NCBI GenBank assembly: GCA_025980625.1
Contig: JAICXG010000062.1
Coordinates: 1 to 12,589 of the forward strand
Direction: 5' to 3'
Source: Chthoniobacterales bacterium
GTDB lineage: Bacteria > Verrucomicrobiota > Verrucomicrobiia > Chthoniobacterales > UBA10450
Length of the DNA: 12,589 nucleotides
Part shown: positions 1-5,890 of the stretch, piece by piece
Position numbering within the stretch: position 1 is the stretch's first letter
How the letters are laid out: the number at the start of each line of letters is the position of its first letter
Position numbers and translations under genes: made by a program
Notes under the pieces: model-generated
Told to the model about the DNA's origin: nothing
Seen by the model: only the letters and a program-made list of their open reading frames with translations
Database searches by the model: none

Positions 1-633
1 ATCGCTCCCGTAGCGCTCGACCATGTCGATGGCGCGCGGCGGTGTGCATTTCGATTGCGGATACAAGGTGATTCCCGCCCAGAAACCGGCCTCGAGCACG
101 AGCGGCGCAGTGTGTTCCTCGACGTGATCGATCAAGACGCGACCGGGGTCCATTTGCTTTTGGTTTTTCAAAATATCGATGATGAGCCGGGTGCCTTTGA
201 GCTTGTCCTCGAGGTGTGGCGTGTGGACGAGGATCAACTGATCGAGCTGGCGCGCGAGCTCGACGTGCTTCTCCAGGACGCTGATTTCGTTCCGGCTGTT
301 TTTATTTAACCCGATCTCGCCAATCCCGAGAACGTTAGGCCGCTGGATGAAGTTCGGAATAATCGCGAGGACTTCGTCGGCCAGTTTCGTGTCCTCTGAT
401 TCCTTTGGATTAATACAGAGCCAGCAAAAATGCGGGAGGCCAAAGTTGGCCGCGCGCTTCGGCTCGTACTCGGTTAGTTGCGCAAAGTAACTCCGAAAAC
501 CTTCCACCGAATTGCGATCGAACCCGGCCCAGAAAGCCGGCTCACATACCGCCTGACAACCAGCCGTGACCATCGCGACGTAATCATCCGTCACACGGCT
601 GACCATGTGCGCGTGCGGCTCGATGTAGCGCAT
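1..633 (-). CDS. TatD-superfamily metal-dependent hydrolase, C-terminus cut by window edge
   Basis: The first 211 codons read without a stop on the minus strand from an ATG at 633; the end lies beyond base 1. The protein has the TatD/amidohydrolase TIM-barrel signature: a His-x-His pair near the N-terminus (H7, H9 in the context EPHAHM), GEIG at residues 105-108 (E106 a likely metal ligand), HTPH at 137-140, and DHV at 169-171. These are the usual divalent-metal ligand positions, so a hydrolase on a phosphoester or related substrate is likely; the substrate is unknown. The N-terminal wording (HMVSR followed by TDDY, then EPAFWAG) recalls the TatD-like hydrolase of the ebo (eboABCDEF) locus more than the DNase TatD. 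That link is from memory and needs the downstream genes to confirm it. The ATG overlaps the TGA of the upstream small gene by one base (TGATG), implying translational coupling. Confidence 0.85.
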   Translation of the reverse strand, partial: MRYIEPHAHMVSRVTDDYVAMVTAGCQAVCEPAFWAGFDRNSVEGFRSYFAQLTEYEPKRAANFGLPHFCWLCINPKESEDTKLADEVLAIIPNFIQRPNVLGIGEIGLNKNSRNEISVLEKHVELARQLDQLILVHTPHLEDKLKGTRLIIDILKNQKQMDPGRVLIDHVEEHTAPLVLEAGFWAGITLYPQSKCTPPRAIDMVERYGSD

Positions 634-902
634 CAGTCTTTGAATTGCGGCCAGGCTCCGGTCGCGCCTTTGATCGTGGCGACGGGGAGCGGTTCCGTTG
701 TCGGATCGCTCAGAGTCGTAAGCACCGCTCTTGCCTTGTCCGGTTGCGATTCGCTCAAATGCTGAAGCGCGATGCGAAAGGCACGCAGCCGGAAGTCATC
801 TTCACCCGGGCAGCGTTCCACGCGATCGAGGAAGGCGGCGAGATCGATCAACTTCGCGCGCGCATCGAGAAAATAGAGGTTAAGAGCTTCCTCGCGGGTC
901 AT
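633..902 (-). CDS. 89-residue conserved-looking protein of unknown function
   Basis: This is a small, mostly helical, charged protein that begins MTREEALNLYFLDARAK and ends in a Gly/Trp-containing tail (KGATGAWPQF). I do not recognise a named domain. An upstream in-frame ATG at 953 would overlap the GAF gene by about 50 bases. I chose the ATG at 902 because it sits two bases after the GAF stop codon (TAG, TC, ATG) and starts directly at the compact domain. Its own TGA overlaps the ATG of the TatD-like hydrolase. The arrangement predicts co-translation with both neighbours, and a function as a partner or regulator of the hydrolase is the simplest inference. There is no signal peptide or membrane segment, and no clear Shine-Dalgarno sequence, which is consistent with coupling. 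That it is a real gene is well supported by its context; its function is not known. Confidence 0.75.
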   Translation of the reverse strand: MTREEALNLYFLDARAKLIDLAAFLDRVERCPGEDDFRLRAFRIALQHLSESQPDKARAVLTTLSDPTTEPLPVATIKGATGAWPQFKD

Positions 903-904
903 GA

Positions 905-1384
905 CTACAAATGCTCGGCGATTAATCTGCCGGCCTTCATGAGCAAGTCGCATTCTAGTGCGGTAAAATCATACGCGACCGGCTTGGCTACCCCGAGCGT
1001 TCCTTTGAGCGCGCCGGCAGAATCCAGCATCGGCGCGGCGATCGAGCCTTCCATCTTCGTATCGCGCGCTCCCGGCCTAACGACGCCGGAACTGTCGGTT
1101 TGCAGATTGCAGACCTGCACCGGCTCACCCCGTTCGGCCGCGATTCCGGCCATACCCTTTCCAACCGGGATTACCTTGATCTTATCGAGCACTATCTCAG
1201 GAATTCCGCGCTGCGCCGCGAGTTGCAGCATGCCGGAGTTCTTACCGAGCAAATGGACCGTGCCGGTCGTGCAAGCGAAATGCGCCAAGAGCAGATCCAG
1301 CACCTGCGGCAACGCCTCGCGCTCGGCGCCGTCGTTCAGCGCCGCACTCACCTTTTCGAGCAAAGCGGAATCCGAATCAGCCAT
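905..1384 (-). CDS. Stand-alone GAF-domain protein
   Basis: This 159-residue protein is essentially one GAF domain (about residues 10-157). It has the characteristic core GKGMAGIAAERGEP, a middle strand VQVCNL, a basic loop, then GSIAAPML and GTLGVAKP near the end. GAF domains bind small ligands (cyclic nucleotides, haem, Fe-S clusters, amino acids) or act as redox or nitrogen sensors. No output domain is fused here, and the free-Met-sulfoxide reductase cysteine pattern is not evident, so a ligand-sensing or chaperone-like accessory role is inferred. The start ATG at 1384 has an AGG nine bases upstream, lying within the tail of a possible 42-codon ORF. The gene heads, or nearly heads, the minus-strand operon continuing into the 89-residue protein and the TatD-like hydrolase. 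One copy of the GCCTAACG word lies in it (1076), encoding Val-Arg with the rare codon AGG. Confidence 0.85.
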   Translation of the reverse strand: MADSDSALLEKVSAALNDGAEREALPQVLDLLLAHFACTTGTVHLLGKNSGMLQLAAQRGIPEIVLDKIKVIPVGKGMAGIAAERGEPVQVCNLQTDSSGVVRPGARDTKMEGSIAAPMLDSAGALKGTLGVAKPVAYDFTALECDLLMKAGRLIAEHL

Positions 1385-1390
1385 CGCGGC

Positions 1391-1519
1391 TTACCTATCA
1401 TCGCGGGCGTGGAGCCGCAAACGGCCTCCCATATCGGATTCGATGACCCAGTTCCGCTCGGCCACGAGCAAGGGAGCGATAGAGGGCAATCGCGGCACTT
1501 TGGGCGGGAGCGGAATCAT
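1391..1519 (-). CDS. Possible 42-residue small ORF upstream of the GAF gene
   Basis: A 42-codon ORF runs from an ATG at 1519 to a TAA at 1391-1393, ending six bases before the GAF start. The predicted peptide begins MIPLPPKVPRLPSIAPLL and ends in a basic/acidic tail (RLRLHARDDR). Its third codon positions are G or C in about 31 of 42 codons, in keeping with coding sequence here. An AAGGG-like stretch precedes the ATG. It lies opposite the gap between the GAF gene and the GTG start of the exported peptidase, so it overlaps no recognised gene. It could be a genuine leader or small protein translationally coupled to the GAF gene, or simply chance. I do not recognise a family. Confidence 0.35.
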   Translation of the reverse strand: MIPLPPKVPRLPSIAPLLVAERNWVIESDMGGRLRLHARDDR

Positions 1520-1561
1520 GCTGCCCTTTTCATCGAGGCATATCTTGATAATTCTCTCGTC
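1520..1561. promoter_or_regulatory. Short divergent intergenic gap
   Basis: Only 42 bases separate the possible small ORF on the minus strand from the GTG of the exported peptidase on the plus strand (177 bases if the small ORF is not real). Promoters for the two divergent units must lie here or inside the flanking ORFs. I see no convincing -35/-10 pair and no strong Shine-Dalgarno sequence before the GTG. Confidence 0.3.
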
Positions 1562-2758
1562 GTGATTTCGAAAACCCTTATTGCCTTTCTTGCCATTATT
1601 TTGTGCGGCTCGCTCAGCGCGCGCGAGCCGCGGTCGCCGCCGCCAAAGACACAACCGGCCATTCGCGCGCGGGCGCTTGGGATTCCATTCGACGGCACGC
1701 CGGGAAAATGGAACGCGATCACGGACGTCGCGGGCGTCGAGGTCGGTTACACCACTTTGATTGAGGGCGAAGGCAAACTCGAAGTCGGCAAAGGTCCGGT
1801 GCGGACCGGGGTGACAGCAATCATTCCTCGCGGGCATGATTCACTCAACGATCCGGTTTACGCCGGCACCTTTTCGCTCAATGGCAACGGTGAGATGACC
1901 GGCACTGCATGGGTGGAGGAAAGCGGTTTTCTCGAGGGGCCGATCCTGATCACTAACACGCACAGTGTCGGCGTCGTGCGCGACGCGGTCATCGCCTGGC
2001 GCCTGGCGCACGGGGCGGCGGATAAGACTGGCTATTGGTGGAGCTTGCCGGTGGTGGCGGAGACGTGGGATGGCTGGCTCAACGACATCAACGGCTTTCA
2101 CGTCAAGCCGGCCGATGTCGCACACGCGCTCGACACTGCGCATCGCGGTCCGGTCGAAGAAGGCAGCGTCGGCGGGGGAACCGGGATGATTTGTTATGAG
2201 TTCAAGGGCGGCAACGGCACCGCTTCTCGCATCGTTCCGGTCGCCGGCGTGGCAGAACCGGAGCGGACTTACACCGTCGGCGCCTTTGTCCAGGCCAACT
2301 GTGGGCGGCGCTCTCAGCTCATGATCGCCGGGGTGCCAGTCGGCAAGGAAATACCCGGATCGGTCTATCCAAAAGATACTGGCTCGATCATCATCGTGGT
2401 CGCAACCGACGCGCCGCTTTTGCCGGGGCAACTGAAACGTCTCGCACGCCGCGCAAGCCTCGGGCTCGCGCGCACCGGGAGCGTTTCTGGGAATGGCTCG
2501 GGTGATCTTTTCATCGCCTTCTCCACCGCCAATCCCGGCGTCGCCAATCCGGACAAACCGACCCAGACGGTGCAAACTGTGCCTAACGACCGGCTCGATT
2601 CGCTCTTCGCCGCGACGGTTGAGTCGGTCGAGGAAGCAATCGTCAATGCGCTGGTCGACAATAAGAGTATGACCGGCCGCGACGGTCACCTGGTCGAAGC
2701 GCTGCCGCATGAGAAGCTACGGGCGCTCTTACAAGAGTATCACCGGGTGGCGCCTTAG
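1562..2758 (+). CDS. Exported P1-family (DmpA/BapA-type, S58) self-processing peptidase
   Basis: This 398-residue protein belongs to the DmpA/BapA N-terminal-nucleophile aminopeptidases, which are made as one chain and cleave themselves before a catalytic serine. Family blocks are all present: ITDVAGVEVG near the N-terminus, GNGEMTGTAW, NTHSVGVVRD, GSVGGGTGM (201-209), and RTGSVSGNGSGD followed by AFSTAN. The predicted cleavage is Gly312-Ser313 in NGSGD, with Ser313 the new N-terminal nucleophile. The first residues (ISKTLIAFLAIILCGSLSA) form a signal peptide, so it should act in the periplasm or outside, releasing N-terminal D-, beta- or L-residues from small peptides. The exact specificity cannot be read. 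A GTG at 1562 is the only workable start: there is no in-frame ATG before conserved sequence, and the longer open frame upstream lies antisense to the GAF gene. It is about 20 residues longer than DmpA, explained by the leader. It is monocistronic and convergent with gcvP. Confidence 0.9.
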   Translation: MISKTLIAFLAIILCGSLSAREPRSPPPKTQPAIRARALGIPFDGTPGKWNAITDVAGVEVGYTTLIEGEGKLEVGKGPVRTGVTAIIPRGHDSLNDPVYAGTFSLNGNGEMTGTAWVEESGFLEGPILITNTHSVGVVRDAVIAWRLAHGAADKTGYWWSLPVVAETWDGWLNDINGFHVKPADVAHALDTAHRGPVEEGSVGGGTGMICYEFKGGNGTASRIVPVAGVAEPERTYTVGAFVQANCGRRSQLMIAGVPVGKEIPGSVYPKDTGSIIIVVATDAPLLPGQLKRLARRASLGLARTGSVSGNGSGDLFIAFSTANPGVANPDKPTQTVQTVPNDRLDSLFAATVESVEEAIVNALVDNKSMTGRDGHLVEALPHEKLRALLQEYHRVAP

Positions 2759-2882
2759 TAACTCAAAGTGACTAACGAACTCAGAGAAGCAGATCGCGAT
2801 TCAGACGGCGGATCTGTCCACTTGTAAGTCCTCCGCGCGCTAAGCACTGGGCGATGTCTAGGTGAGCAGCGGCACCGCCACC
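2759..2882. other. Convergent intergenic region, no clear terminator
   Basis: These 124 bases separate the 3' ends of the peptidase and gcvP genes. A weak inverted repeat, CAGATC (2790-2795) with GATCTG (2811-2816), could form a hairpin with a 15-base loop, but no T-run follows on either strand. Nothing else recognisable is present. Confidence 0.4.
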
Positions 2883-5813
2883 CTAACGATCGTCGGCGAA
2901 TGCCTCAGGCGGCGGGCAGGAGCAGAAGAGGTTGCGATCGCCATAGACGCTGTCGATGCGCGCTACTGCCGGCCAGAACTTTTGCCGGCGGGTCCAACTC
3001 GCCGGGTAGGCGGCTTGTTCACGTGAATAGGGGTGACTCCAATGATCGGCCGTGACCTGTTCCGCGGTGTGCGGCGCGTTCTTCAAGAGATTGTCCTTTC
3101 GATCGGCCTGACCTGCGCCGATTGCATCGATCTCGGCGCGAATCGCGATCATCGCATCGCAAAAACGATCCAGCTCGTCCTTTGGCTCGCTTTCAGTCGG
3201 CTCGATCATCATCGTCCCCGGCACGGGCCAGGAAACCGTGGGGGCGTGAAACCCGTAATCCATCAATCGCTTCGCGACATCTTCCACTTCCACGCCGGCG
3301 CTCTTGCAGGGGCGAAGATCGAGAATGCACTCATGCGCGACGAGCCCGTGTTTGCCTTTGAAGAGGACCGGGAAATGCGGGTCGAGTCGGTTCGCAATGT
3401 AGTTCGCATTCAGGATTGCCAGCTTCGTCGCCTTCGTTAGGCCGGCGGCCCCCATCATGCGGATGTACATCCAGGAGATCGTGAGGATGCTCGCGCTGCC
3501 GTAGGGCGCGGCCGCGACCGGGCCGACCGAATTGAGGGTCGAGGGTTGGGAGATGAGAGACGAACTGCCGGGCAGGAATTGCACGAGGTGTTGCGCCACG
3601 CCGATTGGGCCGACGCCGGGACCGCCTCCGCCATGCGGAATGCAAAAGGTTTTATGCAAGTTGAGATGGCAGACATCGGCGCCAATGTCGCCCGGGCGGC
3701 AAAGCCCGACCTGCGCGTTCATGTTCGCGCCGTCCATGTAAACCTGGCCGCCGTGCTCGTGCACGATCTCGCAAATTTCACGGATGGTGGTTTCAAAAAC
3801 ACCGTGCGTAGAGGGATACGTCACCATGAGCGCGGCCAGATCTTTGGCGTGTTCGCCCGCGCGCGCGCGCAGGTCCGCCAGATCGATGTCGCCATCTTCG
3901 AGACAGCGAATTGGCACGACGCGAAAGCCAGCCATGACCGCGCTTGCCGGATTCGTCCCGTGGGCCGAAGTGGGAATGAGACAGACATTGCGCGCCGCTT
4001 CGCCGCGCGAGGCGTGCCAGGCGCGGATCGCGAGTAAGCCCGCGTATTCGCCCTGCGAACCGGCGTTCGGTTGCAGTGAGACGGCCGCGAAACCGGTGAT
4101 CTCAGCCAGCCAGCGCTCGAGCTGATCGGCCATCTCGCGATAGCCGGCGGTCTGGTCGTTAGGCGCGAAGGGATGGATGCGCGCAAACTCCAGCCACGAA
4201 ATCGGGAACATCTCCGCGGTCGCGTTCAGCTTCATCGTGCAGGAGCCAAGCGGAATCATCGAATGACAGAGGGAAAGATCGCGCGCCTCGAGCCGGCGCA
4301 TGTAACGCAGCATCTCGGTTTCGCTGTGATAGGTGTTGAACACCGGGTGGGTGAGAAAGGGCGATTTTCGATTTTCGATTTTCGACTTTCGATTTGCGGG
4401 TGTCGCCCCGGGAAGGACAATCCGGTTTTCGCCGAAGATGGAGAGGAGGGTCTCGATGTCATGAGGCGTGGTCGTTTCATCGAGCGAAATTCCGATACTG
4501 TGCGGTCCGAGCTGGCGCAGGTTGCAATTGCGCAGCACGGCGCGGCGAAGAAATTGCGCGCTCGAGCGGTTCCCGAGATTGACGCGGATGGTGTCGAAGA
4601 AATCTTCATGCGCCAGAGCGTAGCCGAGCTGCTCGAGTCCATCGGCCAGCCGGCAGGTGAGGTCGTGCACCCGGCGCGCGATGCGGCGCAGACCATCCGG
4701 CCCGTGATAAACGGCATACATCGAAGCCATGACCGCGAGGAGCACCTGCGCTGTGCAGATGTTGCTCGTCGCCTTGTCGCGGCGGATGTGTTGCTCGCGC
4801 GTTTGCAGCGAGAGGCGATAGGCCGGGCGGCCAAGCGCGTCATGCGAGACGCCAACTAATCGCCCCGGCAGATGGCGCTTGAATTGATCGCGTGTCGCCA
4901 TAAAGGCGGCATGCGGGCCGCCGAAGCCTAACGGCACTCCAAAACGCTGGCTGCTCCCGATCGCGACGTCCGCGCCCATTTCACCGGGGGGCCGCAAGAG
5001 AGTGAGCGCGAGGATATCGGCCGCCACGATCGCCAGCGCACCAACCGCGTGGGCCGCTTTGATGAACGGCTCCCAATCGACGATCGCCCCGTCGGTTGCC
5101 GGATATTGCACGAGCACGCCAAAAAATTCTTCGTTAGGGCGAAACGTTTCCGGGTTGCCGACAACCACCTCGACGCCTAACGGCCTGGCGCGCGTCTGCA
5201 CGACCTCAATCGTCTGCGGATGACAGCTCTCCGAAACGAAAAACTTGCGGCGATTGCCGGTGACCGCCTGGCACAGGTGCATTGCTTCAGCCGCGGCCGT
5301 CGCCTCGTCGAGGAGGGAAGCGTTGGCGATATCGAGTGCGGTCAGGTCAGTCACCATCGTCTGGAAATTGAGCAGCGCCTCGAGGCGCCCCTGCGCGATC
5401 TCCGCCTGGTAAGGCGTGTAGGCGGTGTACCAACCGGGATTCTCGAGCACGTTGCGCTGAATCACCGGCGGGACGACGCAGTCGGAATAACCGGCGCCGA
5501 TGAAGTTGCGCACGACCTTGTTTTTCTGCGCGATGGCGCGCAACTCGGCGAGCGCTTCCTGTTCTAATTTGCCCGCGGGAAGATCGAGCGGAGTCGTTAG
5601 GCGAATGTCTTTCGGGACAGTCGCCGCGATGAATTCATCGAGCGCGCGATAGCCGAGCGCTTCAACCATGTGCGCAACTTCTTCATCGTTAGGCCCGATG
5701 TGTCGGGCGACGAACCGGCTCAATTCTTCGCTCGCCGGGGGCACGGAAAAGGAAGGTGTTTCGGGTGGCGGAGCCGCGGCTTTGGCGAGCGGCTCGGTCT
5801 CGACTGAATCCAT
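2883..5813 (-). CDS. gcvP: Glycine dehydrogenase (decarboxylating), P-protein of the glycine cleavage system
   Basis: This 976-residue pyridoxal-phosphate enzyme decarboxylates glycine and passes the aminomethyl group to lipoyl-GcvH. Both homologous halves of the single-chain type are present. The N-terminal half has RHIGPND, NFIGAGYSD and the YTPYQAEIAQGR block. The C-terminal half has MIPLGSCTMKLN, the NAGSQGEYAGL block, HGTNPASA, HLNLHKTFCIPHGGGGPG (Lys721 is the PLP lysine) and AAPYGSASIL. E. coli GcvP is 957 residues. I prefer the ATG at 5813, which has AGGA six bases upstream, over the TTG at 5846. Two degenerate heptanucleotide repeats are embedded in frame, one in the linker between halves (about residues 473-484) and one in a loop (about 751-760). 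Neither gcvT nor gcvH is in the window. The stop TAG lies inside a copy of the CGTTAGG word, and seven more copies lie in the gene. Confidence 0.97.
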   Translation of the reverse strand: MDSVETEPLAKAAAPPPETPSFSVPPASEELSRFVARHIGPNDEEVAHMVEALGYRALDEFIAATVPKDIRLTTPLDLPAGKLEQEALAELRAIAQKNKVVRNFIGAGYSDCVVPPVIQRNVLENPGWYTAYTPYQAEIAQGRLEALLNFQTMVTDLTALDIANASLLDEATAAAEAMHLCQAVTGNRRKFFVSESCHPQTIEVVQTRARPLGVEVVVGNPETFRPNEEFFGVLVQYPATDGAIVDWEPFIKAAHAVGALAIVAADILALTLLRPPGEMGADVAIGSSQRFGVPLGFGGPHAAFMATRDQFKRHLPGRLVGVSHDALGRPAYRLSLQTREQHIRRDKATSNICTAQVLLAVMASMYAVYHGPDGLRRIARRVHDLTCRLADGLEQLGYALAHEDFFDTIRVNLGNRSSAQFLRRAVLRNCNLRQLGPHSIGISLDETTTPHDIETLLSIFGENRIVLPGATPANRKSKIENRKSPFLTHPVFNTYHSETEMLRYMRRLEARDLSLCHSMIPLGSCTMKLNATAEMFPISWLEFARIHPFAPNDQTAGYREMADQLERWLAEITGFAAVSLQPNAGSQGEYAGLLAIRAWHASRGEAARNVCLIPTSAHGTNPASAVMAGFRVVPIRCLEDGDIDLADLRARAGEHAKDLAALMVTYPSTHGVFETTIREICEIVHEHGGQVYMDGANMNAQVGLCRPGDIGADVCHLNLHKTFCIPHGGGGPGVGPIGVAQHLVQFLPGSSSLISQPSTLNSVGPVAAAPYGSASILTISWMYIRMMGAAGLTKATKLAILNANYIANRLDPHFPVLFKGKHGLVAHECILDLRPCKSAGVEVEDVAKRLMDYGFHAPTVSWPVPGTMMIEPTESEPKDELDRFCDAMIAIRAEIDAIGAGQADRKDNLLKNAPHTAEQVTADHWSHPYSREQAAYPASWTRRQKFWPAVARIDSVYGDRNLFCSCPPPEAFADDR
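3533..3560. repeat. Degenerate heptanucleotide tandem repeat inside gcvP (C-terminal half)
   Basis: Four imperfect 7-base units run head to tail on the plus strand: TGAGGGT, CGAGGGT, TGGGAGA, TGAGAGA. They encode part of a Ser/Thr/Gln/Pro-rich stretch (SSSLISQPSTLNS) just after FLPG and before the conserved AAPYGSAS block. E. coli GcvP has a non-repetitive loop in this place. The length of 28 bases is not a multiple of three, but the surrounding frame is intact. Confidence 0.6.
4362..4396. repeat. Heptanucleotide tandem repeat, five units, in the gcvP inter-half linker
   Basis: Five head-to-tail 7-base units occur on the plus strand: three exact CGATTTT, then CGACTTT and CGATTTG. In the gcvP frame they encode the basic stretch NRKSKIENRKS, unlike anything in typical P-proteins, between the N-terminal half and the THPVFNTYHSETEM block that opens the C-terminal half. 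Gain or loss of one unit would shift the frame; only changes of three units keep it. Confidence 0.85.
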
Positions 5814-5819
5814 TGCGAA

Positions 5820-5823
5820 TCCT
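5820..5823 (-). promoter_or_regulatory. Ribosome binding site deciding the gcvP start
   Basis: On the minus strand AGGA lies six bases before the ATG at 5813. The longer frame would begin at a TTG (5846) in front of the palindrome 5846-5863 with no such site, so this favours the shorter protein. Confidence 0.6.
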
Positions 5824-5845
5824 ACGGGTGAACCGGAGCGATTCA

Positions 5846-5863
5846 AGGCGCGGCTCCGCGCCT
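5846..5863. repeat. GC-rich palindrome between kinase and gcvP genes
   Basis: An 18-base near-perfect palindrome, AGGCGCGGAGCCGCGCCT on the minus strand, can form an 8-bp GC-rich stem with a tiny loop. It lies in the 77-base gap between the hybrid kinase stop (5891) and the gcvP ATG. Only two T residues follow it, so it is not a textbook intrinsic terminator. It may be a weak terminator/attenuator, an RNA stabiliser, or one copy of a dispersed intergenic palindrome. A CCTAACG word abuts it (5861-5867). Confidence 0.55.
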
Positions 5864-5890
5864 AACGAGAAGTTGCACGCGCGCTTCCGC

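Noticed and set aside
1100..1561. Plus-strand open frame continuous with the peptidase, giving a 552-residue protein.
   Set aside because: This part lies antisense to the GAF gene and has no domain. A signal peptide starting at the GTG 1562 is the natural N-terminus.
645..1565. 306-codon plus-strand open frame.
   Set aside because: It lies opposite the GAF and 89-residue genes, and its composition (Ser/Arg-rich, no motif) is that of a shadow frame.
2790..2816. Inverted repeat CAGATC/GATCTG between the peptidase and gcvP genes as a terminator.
   Set aside because: It is only six pairs with a 15-base loop and no T-run on either strand.
3546..4859. Long plus-strand open frames opposite gcvP.
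   Set aside because: They are antisense shadows of a fully conserved gcvP reading frame.
5814..5846. Upstream TTG start for gcvP (11 extra residues).
   Set aside because: It has no ribosome binding site, whereas the ATG at 5813 has AGGA at the proper distance.
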